From NCBI GenBank assembly GCA_910575795.1, contig CAJTGE010000016.1:62001-126000 (forward strand): a DNA stretch of 64,000 nt. Reading direction: 5' to 3'. This document shows, piece by piece, positions 18,534 through 27,518 of the stretch (positions within the stretch are counted from its first letter, which is position 1; every line of letters begins with the position of its first letter). The notes beneath the pieces were generated by a model. It was not told the origin of the DNA. It searched no databases and saw nothing but the letters and a program-made list of their open reading frames with translations. The translations under genes and the position numbers were made by a program. Source of the stretch: Clostridiaceae bacterium (GTDB taxonomy: Bacteria > Bacillota > Clostridia > Lachnospirales > Lachnospiraceae).

Positions 18534-19340
18534 TTGAATATCCCCAAATCATATGATCAGCTTGATCAGTGGACGACGATTATGTTTTTGTATAATTCGG
18601 CCCTGAAGGCGATCAATACAAAGATTGAGATTATGAACAATGAATTTGTCCATATCTATCACTATAATCCGATTGAGCACATTAAATCGCGGCTGAAGTC
18701 GCCGGACAGTATTGTGAAGAAGCTGAAACGGCATGGGCGCGAGGTTTCGATTGCAAATATGATTGAGTATCTGAGCGATATTGCCGGGATCCGGATTATC
18801 TGTTCTTTTACCTCGGATATTTATCTGATTGCGGATATGATCTCGCGCCAGGCGGATATCACGGTGCTGAATATTAAGGATTATATTAAGAACCCGAAGC
18901 CGAATGGGTATAAGAGCTACCATATGGTGGTTACGATCCCGATCTATTTGAGCGAGGGGCCGGTGGAGACGAAGGTGGAAATCCAGATCCGCACGATTGC
19001 GATGGATTTCTGGGCCAGCCTGGAGCATAAGATTTATTATAAATTTGAGGGCAACGCCCCCAGAAGCCTGGAGGTGGAGCTGAAGGTCTGCGCGGAGATC
19101 GTGGATATGCTGGACGGGAAGATGTTTTCGCTGAATGAATCGATTATGAAGATCAGCGGCGAACAGTCCGGGGCGGAAAACAGGCCGGACGAGAGGCGGC
19201 CGGACAAATGGACCGGGCTTTTGACCGGGGGAGCGCAAGAGGAAGCGCCGGGCGGCTTGGAAGGAAGCGCCGGGGATTGCATCGCTGAGCGGGATACGGC
19301 GCAGGAGGCATTGAAAGAGCAGGATCCGGATGGCGTTTAG
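18534..19340 (+). CDS. Small alarmone synthetase, (p)ppGpp synthesis (RelA/SpoT synthetase domain only)
   Basis: About 268 residues. The RelA/SpoT synthetase motifs are present: YLSDIAGIRIICSF, KPNGYKSYHMVV and VEIQIRTIAMDFWASLEHK. There is no N-terminal HD hydrolase domain and no TGS/ACT regulatory tail, so this is a stand-alone synthetase like YjbM/YwaC that makes pppGpp or ppGpp from ATP and GTP/GDP. I start at TTG 18534 because AAGGAGAGG (18518-18526) is well placed; TTG 18498 is possible but lacks an SD. The last ~65 residues are polar and low complexity. The 3' end overlaps the next gene by 11 bases. Confidence 0.88.
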   Translation: MNIPKSYDQLDQWTTIMFLYNSALKAINTKIEIMNNEFVHIYHYNPIEHIKSRLKSPDSIVKKLKRHGREVSIANMIEYLSDIAGIRIICSFTSDIYLIADMISRQADITVLNIKDYIKNPKPNGYKSYHMVVTIPIYLSEGPVETKVEIQIRTIAMDFWASLEHKIYYKFEGNAPRSLEVELKVCAEIVDMLDGKMFSLNESIMKISGEQSGAENRPDERRPDKWTGLLTGGAQEEAPGGLEGSAGDCIAERDTAQEALKEQDPDGV

Positions 19341-21150
19341 GAGGCGTTTGAGGGAGACACGGCAGATCGTGCGTGTGAACGGCAGGAGTATTGTTCTCTT
19401 TGAAGCTGCTTACAGGCTGCTTGCGCTGCCGCTTCTCTTGCGGATGGCGGACGCGCTGATGCGGTTTTCTCTGCATGCGTCCGGATACAGCTATGTGACA
19501 GTGAATAACCTGGTGAGTTTTCTTGGGGAGCCGGCGGCGATCGCTTCGCTGTGTATGGAGGTTGCTGTTTTGCTGCTGTGCGCGGCGCTGGAGGCGGGCT
19601 GTCTGGTGACGGCGTTTCAGGCGGCGGCTGAGTCGAGGCGGCTGAGCGTGCTGGCGATTTTCCAGGGGGGCCTGTCGAAGACGGCTGCTGAGGTGAGGCG
19701 CGGGGGCTGGCCGTGGTTCCTGATTGCCGCGGTACACAGCTTCCTGATCCACCTGTTTTTGCTTTACCGGCTTTTGTGCCATGTGCGGCCCCTTAAGTTT
19801 ATTCTCACGGCTGTGATGTCCGAGCGCTGGGGATGGCTGATTCCTGCCTGCGTGGTGGCGCTGTTCATTGCCATAGCGGTTCCCACGGCTTTTGTAGGGT
19901 TTGGCTGTATGGTGGAGCAGCGCTCCTTTAAAGGCAGCTTAAAGCGCAGTCTTGAGCTTTTGAGGGGAAATTATGTACATACGGCGCTGGTTTTGTCGCT
20001 GAGCAATGTTTTTGTGCTGGCGGCGGCGGTTCTTTTATATATGGCGGCGATTGTTCTGACAGCGGTGTTTGCGGTCCATTTTCTGGATCAGAGAATCGAG
20101 CTGGCGCTTCTTTTGGCTGCCAGGGACCGCATTGAATTTGTCCTTATTTTTGCAGCCGGGATCGCGCTTTCGGCTGTGCATTACGGGGCTTTGACCGTGC
20201 TTTATGGATATGCCAGGGGAAAACAGGAGGAAAAAGCGCCCGGCGCGCCGGATTGTTCCGGGAAGGAGCCGGCGCATGGCCGGCTTCTGACAAGGCGGAA
20301 TGCGCTTGGGATTTTGTCGCTTCTCACGGCCGTCAGCGCGGTTTGTGTGGCGGACGCGGTGAGAAACGGCGGCGCGGGCGGGGATTGGCTCTCAGAGGTG
20401 GAGATTACGGCGCACCGCGGGAGCTCGTCCTCCGCGCCGGAGAATACGATCCCTGCGCTGGAGGCGGCGATTGAGGAATTGGCTGATTTTGCGGAGATTG
20501 ACGTGCAGGAGACGGCGGACGGAGAGCTGATCGTGTTCCATGACAGGACATTAAAACGCATGGCGGGAGATGCGAGGGCGGTTGCGTCTATGACGCTTTC
20601 GGAGCTGTCGCGGGTGGACGTGGGATTGCGGTTTTCACAGGAATTCGAGGGGACGGCGATCCCCACGCTTTCGGAGGCGCTGGAAGCGGCCAGGGGGCGG
20701 CTTAAGCTGAATATTGAGCTGAAGAATCTGGGCGCGGCCAGCGACCTTCCGGAGAAGGCGGCGGCCTGTATCCGGGAATCCGGGCTTTCGCGCCAGTGCG
20801 TGGTTACCTCGACAAGCCTTGATTACCTGCGCAGGATCAAGAGCGCCGCGCCGGAGATCTATACCGGATATATTGCCTCCGCGGCGTACGGGGCTTATTA
20901 TCAGGATGAGGCCGTGGATTTTGTGAGCCTGCTTTCCAGTTCGGTCAGCCGCAGGCTGGTGGAGACCGTGCATGAGTGCGGCAAAGAGGTCCATGTCTGG
21001 ACTGTGAACCGCAAAAGCGAGCTGGAGCGGGTCAAGCTTCTGGGTGTGGATAATGTGATTACAGATAATCCGATTCTTGCAAGGGAGACGCTTTATGCAG
21101 AGGAGAACGCGGAGCATCTGCTGGAGCGGCTGCGGGAGATGATTCGGTGA
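19330..21150 (+). CDS. Membrane-linked glycerophosphodiester phosphodiesterase
   Basis: 606 residues. Residues 1-310 contain about seven hydrophobic segments, the membrane domain found ahead of GDPD in many Firmicutes, then one more membrane segment near 325-345. The catalytic GDPD domain starts near residue 358 with AHRGSSSSAPENT (catalytic His, Arg, Glu), EIDVQ and VFHDRTLKR (second His). VWTVN and VDNVITDNP close the barrel. It hydrolyses glycerophosphodiesters from lipid or lipoteichoic acid turnover, with the active site predicted outside the membrane. It overlaps the alarmone synthetase gene by 11 bases. Confidence 0.92.
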   Translation: MAFRRRLRETRQIVRVNGRSIVLFEAAYRLLALPLLLRMADALMRFSLHASGYSYVTVNNLVSFLGEPAAIASLCMEVAVLLLCAALEAGCLVTAFQAAAESRRLSVLAIFQGGLSKTAAEVRRGGWPWFLIAAVHSFLIHLFLLYRLLCHVRPLKFILTAVMSERWGWLIPACVVALFIAIAVPTAFVGFGCMVEQRSFKGSLKRSLELLRGNYVHTALVLSLSNVFVLAAAVLLYMAAIVLTAVFAVHFLDQRIELALLLAARDRIEFVLIFAAGIALSAVHYGALTVLYGYARGKQEEKAPGAPDCSGKEPAHGRLLTRRNALGILSLLTAVSAVCVADAVRNGGAGGDWLSEVEITAHRGSSSSAPENTIPALEAAIEELADFAEIDVQETADGELIVFHDRTLKRMAGDARAVASMTLSELSRVDVGLRFSQEFEGTAIPTLSEALEAARGRLKLNIELKNLGAASDLPEKAAACIRESGLSRQCVVTSTSLDYLRRIKSAAPEIYTGYIASAAYGAYYQDEAVDFVSLLSSSVSRRLVETVHECGKEVHVWTVNRKSELERVKLLGVDNVITDNPILARETLYAEENAEHLLERLREMIR

Positions 21151-21155
21151 AAAAG

Positions 21156-21184
21156 GCAGCCGTTCAGGCTGTCTGAACGGCTGC
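21156..21184. terminator. Palindrome after the GDPD gene (CCGTTCAG family)
   Basis: A perfect 12-bp stem (21156-21167 with 21173-21184) and 5-base loop start 6 bases after the GDPD stop. It is flanked by an A-run on the left (21150-21154) and on the right (21186-21191), but there is no T-run downstream on the + strand. It is one of the CCGTTCAG palindromes seen in the backbone. Confidence 0.65.
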
Positions 21185-21317
21185 GAAAAAAGCGGCGCCG
21201 GCAAACCACAGGCGCAGAATTCACTGGGATTTTACAATGATGTGCGGATCATGAACTCTCGGAATCTCGCTGCGCCTGATTCCGGGAAGTTATGATAAAA
21301 TACAGGAGGAAAATGGA

Positions 21318-21782
21318 ATGAGGATTGTATTGCAGCGTGTGACAGGCGCCAGCGTGGCAGTGGACGGGGATGTGATCGGGGCCATTGATCAGGGATTTCT
21401 TGTGCTGCTCGGCGTGTGCGAGAGCGATACGGAGGAGATCGCGGATAAGATGGTGGATAAGCTGTGCAGGCTGAGGATTTTTGAGGATGAGAACGGCAAG
21501 ACGAACCGGTCGCTTAAGGATGTGGGCGGGGCGCTTCTGGTGGTGAGCCAGTTTACGCTTTATGCGGACTGCAGTCAGGGAAACCGCCCCGGCTTTCTGG
21601 GCGCCGGGAGCCCCGAATTTGCGAACCGCATGTATGAATACGTGCTGAAACGGTGCGGCGGGTATGTGGAGAAGGTGGAACACGGGAAATTCGGTGCGGA
21701 CATGAAGGTGGAGCTTGTGAATGACGGGCCGTTTACCCTTGTGCTGGACAGCGATACGCTGGTGAAGAAGAAAAAAATGTAA
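21318..21782 (+). CDS. dtd: D-aminoacyl-tRNA deacylase
   Basis: 154 residues, normal length for Dtd. It opens with [17 protein letters not shown] and carries the active-site motifs [15 protein letters not shown] and [11 protein letters not shown]. It removes D-amino acids (for example D-Tyr) and glycine mischarged on tRNA in the cytoplasm. RBS AGGAGGAA eight bases before ATG. The aminopeptidase gene follows after 76 bases. The C-terminal lysine run (VKKKKM) is unremarkable. Confidence 0.96.
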   Translation: MRIVLQRVTGASVAVDGDVIGAIDQGFLVLLGVCESDTEEIADKMVDKLCRLRIFEDENGKTNRSLKDVGGALLVVSQFTLYADCSQGNRPGFLGAGSPEFANRMYEYVLKRCGGYVEKVEHGKFGADMKVELVNDGPFTLVLDSDTLVKKKKM

Positions 21783-21858
21783 GGGCCCGGACGGCGCGCG
21801 GAGACAGCAGCATTGTGAAAATAATAACAAACAGAAAGGATAAAGGTGCAGGATAAAA

Positions 21859-23253
21859 ATGGAAGAGACGGCAAAGGAGCTGGAGAAACGGCTGACATGG
21901 AAATTCCCGACGATTGCGAAGAAGTCGCCGGAGCAGAAGGAGGAGGCGTTTGCCTACTGCGAGGGATATAAGGCGTTTTTAAACGCGGCCAAGACGGAGC
22001 GGGAATTTACGGCCCAGGCGGCGGCGCTTTTAGAGCGCTCCGGTTATGCGGAGTGGGCGCCGGGGCGTAAGTATGCCCCGGGGGATAAGGTATATGTTAT
22101 GAACCGCAAAAAGGCGCTGATTATGACGACGTTCGGGACGCGCCCGCTGGAGGACGGCCTGCGTCTGAATGCGGCGCATATCGATTCACCGCGCCTTGAT
22201 TTGAAGCCGAACCCGCTGTATGAGAAATCGGAGATGGCGTATTTTAAGACGCACTATTACGGCGGGATCCGCAAATATCAGTGGGTGGCCCTTCCGCTGG
22301 CGATGCACGGCGTTGTGATAAAGGCGGATGGGGAGACGGTGGAGATCTCGGTCGGCGAGAAAGAGGGGGATCCGGTTTTCTGCGCGACGGATCTGCTTCC
22401 GCACCTGTCTGCGGATCAGAATGAGCGCAAGCTCAAGGACGGCATCAAGGGGGAGGAGTTAAATATCCTGCTCGGCTCCCTGCCGTTTGACTGCGGGGAC
22501 GAGGAGATCAAGGAGGCGGTGAAGCTTCAGATTCTGGCTCTTTTGCACGGGACATACGGGATCACGGAAAAGGATTTCCTGCGCGCGGAGATTGAGCTGG
22601 TTCCGGCCGCGAAGGCAGTCGATGTGGGCTTTGACCGCAGCATGGTGGGCGCGTATGGGCAGGACGACCGGGTGTGCGCTTACACGGCTATGACCGCAGA
22701 GATTGCCACAAAGCATCCGGAGTATACGACCGTGACGGTATTTGCGGACAAGGAGGAGATCGGTTCGGTGGGAAATACGGGGCTGAATTCCAATTTCCTG
22801 CTGCATTATGTGATGGATCTGGCGGCCGCGGCGGGAGCCGATTACCGGCGTGTCCTGGAACACTCGCTCTGCCTGTCGTCGGATGTGAACGCGGCGTTTG
22901 ATCCGACGTTCCCGCAGGTGTATGAGGAGAAGAACGCCTGCTATCTGGGAAAGGGATGCGTTCTGACAAAATATACGGGCGCGAGAGGAAAATCGGGCAG
23001 CAGCGACGCCAGCGCGGAGACCATGGCCAGAGTCATCGAGCGGATGGACGCGGAGGGCGTGTACTGGCAGATCGGGGAGCTCGGCGCGGTAGACGCGGGA
23101 GGCGGCGGAACCGTGGCCCTTTATGTGGCGGGCCTGAATGTGGATGTGGTGGATCTCGGGGTGCCGATCCTGTCCATGCACTCGCCGTTTGAGGTTGCCT
23201 CCAAGATGGATATTTACCATACATATAAGGCGTTCCTGGCATTTTATAAATAG
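21859..23253 (+). CDS. M18 family aminopeptidase
   Basis: 464 residues, typical for bacterial M18 enzymes. Zinc-binding landmarks are HIDSPRLDLKPNP (first His), ADKEEIGSVGNTG (catalytic Glu pair), LSSDVNAAFDPTF (Asp) and the C-terminal MHSPFEVASKMD (last His). A cytoplasmic metal-dependent aminopeptidase that trims peptides, with preference for acidic or neutral N-termini in the family. Start ATG 21859 follows a weak SD. It is probably monocistronic or co-transcribed with dtd. Confidence 0.94.
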   Translation: MEETAKELEKRLTWKFPTIAKKSPEQKEEAFAYCEGYKAFLNAAKTEREFTAQAAALLERSGYAEWAPGRKYAPGDKVYVMNRKKALIMTTFGTRPLEDGLRLNAAHIDSPRLDLKPNPLYEKSEMAYFKTHYYGGIRKYQWVALPLAMHGVVIKADGETVEISVGEKEGDPVFCATDLLPHLSADQNERKLKDGIKGEELNILLGSLPFDCGDEEIKEAVKLQILALLHGTYGITEKDFLRAEIELVPAAKAVDVGFDRSMVGAYGQDDRVCAYTAMTAEIATKHPEYTTVTVFADKEEIGSVGNTGLNSNFLLHYVMDLAAAAGADYRRVLEHSLCLSSDVNAAFDPTFPQVYEEKNACYLGKGCVLTKYTGARGKSGSSDASAETMARVIERMDAEGVYWQIGELGAVDAGGGGTVALYVAGLNVDVVDLGVPILSMHSPFEVASKMDIYHTYKAFLAFYK

Positions 23254-23262
23254 GGCGGCCCA

Positions 23263-23315
23263 GGGCATGTCTGAGAAATCATTCCCGCGGCGGAACGCAT
23301 TTTTAAGACGCGCTT
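23263..23315. repeat. Short fold-back relic resembling the ends of the 160-bp MITE
   Basis: The first 26 bases match the left end of the MITE at 46306 in 22 positions, and the last ~19 bases resemble its right end with a one-base gap. The interior of the MITE is absent. No flanking TA duplication is visible. It lies between the aminopeptidase and the lipoprotein gene. The relationship is an inference from similarity seen by eye. Confidence 0.45.
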
Positions 23316-23459
23316 TGGCACGGCAATTACCGGATAACGGCCCATTTACCGGAATGGACGAAGCGGCGCTTATCTGTAACAGTCCCGGCGGCCTGAATGG
23401 CTGCCGGGCATCAGCCCCGGTTTGTGCGTGCGGGGAGAAAGAAAAGAGGATTTTATTAT

Positions 23460-24605
23460 ATGCGAAAATTTATAAAAGCCGGGCTATGCGGCCTGACGGC
23501 GGCGATGCTGGTGTGCGGGGGCTGCTCTGCTAAAACGGAAAACAGTCCTTCTGCGCAGGAGGAAAACGCGGAGACGAAAAGCGGCGCGGAGTCCGGGGCG
23601 CAGGACGGAGAGACGTCCGCGGAGGACGGCGCGACGGAGGAGTATATCGCTGAGGGAAGTATTACGCTGGGCGATTATAAGGGGATCCCGGTCACGGTCG
23701 GAAAAGCGGAGGTGACGGAGGAGGAGATCGATCAGGTGATCGAGAATTACCTGAACAGCAGCGCGACATATGAGGAGTCGGACGAGGCGGCGGCGCTCGG
23801 CGATACGGTGAACATCGATTATAAAGGGCTGATGGACGGCGAAGCCTTTGACAGGGGGTCTGACACGAATTTTGATCTGCTCCTGGGCTCAGGGCGCTTT
23901 ATCGCGGGCTTTGAGGACGGCCTGGTGGGCGTGAAAAAGGGGGAAAAACGCGATCTGAACTTAAGCTTCCCGGATCCGTACCTGAATAATCCGGATATGG
24001 CGGGGCGCGCGGTTGTGTTTGAGGTGACGGTGAACGCGGTGAAGAAGCGCGTCGTGCCGGAGCTTACGGACGAGTTTGTGGCAGCTTCCTTTCCGGAGGA
24101 TAAAACCGTGGAGGGCCTGCGCAAATCGCTGCGCGAGATGCTGCTGAACCAGAAGCAGTCCCAGATCGATAACAGCCGTGATTCACAGCTTTTAGACGAA
24201 GCGGTGAACCGCTCGGAGATCGTGTGCGCCACAGATCGGGTGAATGAGGCCATGGATCTTCAGATTGACAGCATTACCAGGATGGCGGCGGGCTATGGAT
24301 ATGATCTAGCGTCGTATGCGGGGCTGATGGGCATGGACGAGGCGGGCCTGCGCGCGGAGCTTAAAGAGGCTGCCATTTATATGGTAAAACAGGAGATGAC
24401 GCTGGATGCCATCGCAGAGGCCGAGGGCATTACGGTCAGCGGGGAGGATAAGGAAGCGCTGGCAAAGGAATACGGCTATGAGAGCCTGTCAGACATTTTA
24501 AAGAGCGAGGGCGTGACAGAGGAACTGGTTGAGGATACGGTGAGGAAGCAGAAGGCGCTGCGCGTCCTGTCAGACAATGCGCAGATAACTGAAGAGGCGC
24601 AGTAG
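23460..24605 (+). CDS. FKBP-type peptidyl-prolyl isomerase lipoprotein, trigger-factor-like
   Basis: 381 residues from ATG 23460, chosen because a lipoprotein signal follows at once (hydrophobic stretch, then lipobox VCGGC). An acidic linker precedes an FKBP domain (about residues 100-195; GDTVNIDYKGLMDGEAFD, GSGRFIAGFEDGLVGV). The helical C-terminal half resembles the trigger factor C-domain (LTDEFVAASFPEDKTVEGLR). It probably folds secreted proteins outside the membrane. It overlaps recQ by one base, an unusual coupling between a lipoprotein and a helicase that may only reflect compact packing. Confidence 0.9.
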   Translation: MRKFIKAGLCGLTAAMLVCGGCSAKTENSPSAQEENAETKSGAESGAQDGETSAEDGATEEYIAEGSITLGDYKGIPVTVGKAEVTEEEIDQVIENYLNSSATYEESDEAAALGDTVNIDYKGLMDGEAFDRGSDTNFDLLLGSGRFIAGFEDGLVGVKKGEKRDLNLSFPDPYLNNPDMAGRAVVFEVTVNAVKKRVVPELTDEFVAASFPEDKTVEGLRKSLREMLLNQKQSQIDNSRDSQLLDEAVNRSEIVCATDRVNEAMDLQIDSITRMAAGYGYDLASYAGLMGMDEAGLRAELKEAAIYMVKQEMTLDAIAEAEGITVSGEDKEALAKEYGYESLSDILKSEGVTEELVEDTVRKQKALRVLSDNAQITEEAQ

Positions 24606-26464
24606 TGGATAAATACGAAATTTTAAAGAAATATTTTGGATACGACGCATTCCGCGACGCCCAGGAGACGCTGATCGATCATATTCTGGCGGGACAGGAC
24701 ACGCTGGGCATCATGCCCACAGGCGCGGGAAAATCCCTGTGCTACCAGATCCCGGCGCTTATGCTTGACGGTATTACGCTGGTGATTTCCCCCCTGATCT
24801 CGCTGATGAAGGATCAGGTGGGGAGCTTAAACCAGGCGGGGATCCACGCGGCGTATTTAAACAGCTCCCTGACAACGGGGCAGTATTTTAAGGCGCTCGC
24901 CTTTGCGCGCGAGGGGCGCTACCCGATCATTTACGTCGCGCCGGAGCGCCTTTTGACCGAAGAATTCCTGGATTTTGCCCTGAACAGCCGTATTGCGATG
25001 GTGGCTGTGGACGAGGCGCACTGTGTGTCCCAGTGGGGCCAGGATTTCAGGCCCAGCTACTTGAAAATCACGGAGTTCATCGGACGGCTTAAAAAGCGCC
25101 CGATCGTGAGCGCCTTTACGGCCACGGCGACAAAGGAGGTCAGGGACGATATCATTGATATCCTGATGCTTCAGGATCCCATGGTCATGAGCACTGGATT
25201 TGACCGCGCAAACCTGTATTTCGGCGTGATGTCCGTAAGGGATCGGTACGGGGCGGTACGCAGTTATCTGGAAACACACCGCGGCGAGAGCGGGATCATT
25301 TACTGCCTGACCAGAAAGCATGTGGAGGACCTGTGCGCGCGTCTGATAAAGGACGGTTTTCCGGTCACGAGGTACCATGCCGGCTTGAGCGACGCGGAGA
25401 GAAGGAAGAACCAGGATGATTTTATCTATGACCGCTCGCCGCTGATTGTGGCTACGTCCGCCTTCGGTATGGGGATCGATAAATCGAATGTGCGCTTCGT
25501 CCTTCATTACGGCATGCCGAAGAATATCGAATCGTACTATCAGGAGGCCGGAAGGGCGGGGCGCGACGGGGAACCGGCGGAATGTATCCTGTATTACAGC
25601 GGCCAGGATGTGATCACAAACCAGCTTTTTATTGCTCACAATCAGGACAATCAGGAGCTGGACGCGGCGGCCAGGGCTCTGGTGATGGAGCGCGACCGGG
25701 ACCGCCTGCGGAAAATGACGTTTTACTGCTTTACGAATGAGTGCCTGCGGGATTATATTTTGAAATATTTCGGAGAGTATGGGAGCAACTACTGCGGCAA
25801 TTGCTCCAATTGCCTGACGCAGTTCGAGGAGACGGATGTAACGGAGATCGCGCGGGCCCTGATCGGCTGCGTGGAGAGCAGCCGGCAGAGGTATGGGACC
25901 ACGGTGATCGTGGATACGGTCCACGGGGCCAATACGGCCAAGATCCAGAATTACAGGATGAATGAGAACCCTCATTACGGGGCGCTGAAAGAGGTTCCCG
26001 TATATCGGATCCGGCAGGTGTTAAATTACCTGCAGATTCAGGAATATCTGGCGGTTACAACGGATGAGTATGCGATCGTAAAGCTGACCGCGAAATCCGG
26101 GGACGCGCTGAAAGAGGGCCCGATTGTCATGAAGCTCGCGAAAGAGGCGAAACGGCCGCCCAAGGAGGCATCAAAGGAAGGAAAGAACAAACGGTCCCAG
26201 CCCGGGCGCGAGAGCTTCACCGAGAAGGAGGATAGCCTCTTTGAAAAGCTCCGCACGGTCAGGACCGAGCTCGCAAAGCGGGAGAAGGTTCCGCCGTATA
26301 TCGTATTTTCCGACAGGACGCTGACTCATATGTGCATCGTAAAGCCGACAACGAAAGAGGAGATGCTGAACGTGTCGGGTGTGGGGGAATTTAAGTATAA
26401 TAAGTATGGGGAGAGTTTTCTGGCTTGTGTGAAGGAGGAGATGGGTGTTACTGTTCACGGGTAG
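24605..26464 (+). CDS. recQ: ATP-dependent DNA helicase RecQ
   Basis: 619 residues from a GTG start overlapping the previous stop. Helicase motifs: Walker A MPTGAGKSLCYQIP, DEAH box VDEAHCVSQWGQDFRP, SAFTATAT, ATSAFGMGIDKSNVRFV and QEAGRAGRDGEP. A zinc-binding RQC region follows (YCGNCSNC) and an HRDC-like C-terminus (SDRTLTHMCIVKPTTKEEML, VSGVGEFKYNKYG). A 3'-5' helicase for recombination and replication repair. A basic linker (about residues 510-545) separates RQC and HRDC. Its last six codons and stop lie inside one arm of a long inverted repeat (26447-26590). Confidence 0.96.
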   Translation: MDKYEILKKYFGYDAFRDAQETLIDHILAGQDTLGIMPTGAGKSLCYQIPALMLDGITLVISPLISLMKDQVGSLNQAGIHAAYLNSSLTTGQYFKALAFAREGRYPIIYVAPERLLTEEFLDFALNSRIAMVAVDEAHCVSQWGQDFRPSYLKITEFIGRLKKRPIVSAFTATATKEVRDDIIDILMLQDPMVMSTGFDRANLYFGVMSVRDRYGAVRSYLETHRGESGIIYCLTRKHVEDLCARLIKDGFPVTRYHAGLSDAERRKNQDDFIYDRSPLIVATSAFGMGIDKSNVRFVLHYGMPKNIESYYQEAGRAGRDGEPAECILYYSGQDVITNQLFIAHNQDNQELDAAARALVMERDRDRLRKMTFYCFTNECLRDYILKYFGEYGSNYCGNCSNCLTQFEETDVTEIARALIGCVESSRQRYGTTVIVDTVHGANTAKIQNYRMNENPHYGALKEVPVYRIRQVLNYLQIQEYLAVTTDEYAIVKLTAKSGDALKEGPIVMKLAKEAKRPPKEASKEGKNKRSQPGRESFTEKEDSLFEKLRTVRTELAKREKVPPYIVFSDRTLTHMCIVKPTTKEEMLNVSGVGEFKYNKYGESFLACVKEEMGVTVHG

Positions 26465-26590
26465 TATTCCGCGAGGCGTTTTTTGTGAGCGAAGATCACA
26501 GAAAACCCGAGGGCAGCAGGCGCCAAAATGGGCAATCTGCCCATTTTGTGTGCATCATGTTCTGTGAACGGCACAGCCGTGAACAGTAAC
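26447..26590. repeat. Structured palindromic element spanning the recQ stop
   Basis: Perfect 14-bp outer arms GTTACTGTTCACGG (26447-26460) and its complement (26577-26590) enclose an 11-bp perfect hairpin (26524-26534 with 26538-26548, loop ATC). The layout resembles the element at 36127-36259. It may work as a terminator region or be a mobile RNA-like repeat. Confidence 0.6.
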
Positions 26591-26629
26591 AGATGTGGAA
26601 ATAGCGCTGGTGAAGAATCGTGATTTTCC

Positions 26630-26658
26630 TTGTGGGAATCCCTGTAATTTAGTATAAT
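26630..26658 (+). promoter_or_regulatory. Promoter of the TPR/DUF4037/DUF4125 operon
   Basis: TTGTGG (26630-26635), a 17-base spacer and TATAAT (26653-26658), 42 bases ahead of the TPR gene. The RBS GGAAAGGAG follows. Confidence 0.65.
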
Positions 26659-26699
26659 GGAGAAATCAGAGCCCACTGGCGGAAAGGAGATAAAAGGAA

Positions 26700-27515
26700 A
26701 TGGATTTAAATAAGATACTGGAAGAACTGGATAAACTGTACGCGGAAGCAAACCTTGACAAAGCAGAGCTGCGCCTGGGCGAATGGCTCGCAGAGGCGGA
26801 GGAGGCCGGGGAAAAGGGGATCATGCTGGCTCTCTACAATGAGCAGGAGGGCCTCTACCGGACGACCGGGCGGGCGGCGGAGGCGGTGAAAGTTTCGGCC
26901 AGGGCGCTTGAACTGGTGAAAAACATGGGCTTAACAGGCACGATCCAGCATGCGGCCACGCTGCAGAACGCGGCCACGGCGAACCGGGCGGCGGGCAATG
27001 CCGGCGAAGCGCTGGGGATGTTTGAGGAGGCCGCGGCGCTGTATGGCAGGCTTGGGAAAGAGGACAGCTACCAGATGGCCGCGCTCCATAACAATATCAG
27101 CCAGATTTACCAGGAGCGCGAGGAGCACGAGACGGCGCTTTCATATCTGGAAAAGGCCCTTTCCGTGGTTGCGCGCCTTGATGGGGGAGCGGCGGAGGCG
27201 GCTACCACGCGCGTCAATATGTCGCTGTCCCTGATGGCCTTAGACCGCCTGGAGGAAGCCGAAAAGCGGATCGACGAGGCAATGGAATACTACAAAAGCG
27301 AACAGGGGCTTAAGGATTCCCACTATCCGTCCGCGTTATCGGCAGCCGGCGAGCTGGCGTTCTGCAAGGGAGAAAAGAGGGAGGCGCTGGCCCTTATCAA
27401 AGAGGCCCTGAACGTCACGCTTCGCATATTTGGAGAGAATGCCGCGAGCGAGATTTTGCGCAGAAACGTGGAGCTGATTGAGGAGAGCATAAAGAGGACG
27501 GAGCAGGAAGATTAA
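26700..27515 (+). CDS. Tetratricopeptide repeat protein
   Basis: 271 residues, almost entirely TPR helices: MLALYNEQEGLYRTTGRAAE, LQNAATANRAAGNAGEALGM, ALHNNISQIYQEREEHETAL and VNMSLSLMALDRLEEAEKRI are successive units. No signal peptide, so a cytoplasmic scaffold or sensor is likely. It starts an operon with a DUF4037 nucleotidyltransferase-like gene (3-base gap) and a DUF4125 gene, an arrangement I recognise as recurrent in Lachnospiraceae without knowing its function. Confidence 0.9.
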   Translation: MDLNKILEELDKLYAEANLDKAELRLGEWLAEAEEAGEKGIMLALYNEQEGLYRTTGRAAEAVKVSARALELVKNMGLTGTIQHAATLQNAATANRAAGNAGEALGMFEEAAALYGRLGKEDSYQMAALHNNISQIYQEREEHETALSYLEKALSVVARLDGGAAEAATTRVNMSLSLMALDRLEEAEKRIDEAMEYYKSEQGLKDSHYPSALSAAGELAFCKGEKREALALIKEALNVTLRIFGENAASEILRRNVELIEESIKRTEQED

Positions 27516-27518
27516 CCG

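Noticed and set aside
23397..23459. Earlier start for the FKBP lipoprotein
   Set aside because: The extra 21 residues would place a Cys/Arg-rich stretch ahead of a clear lipoprotein signal peptide; ATG 23460 has the right context.
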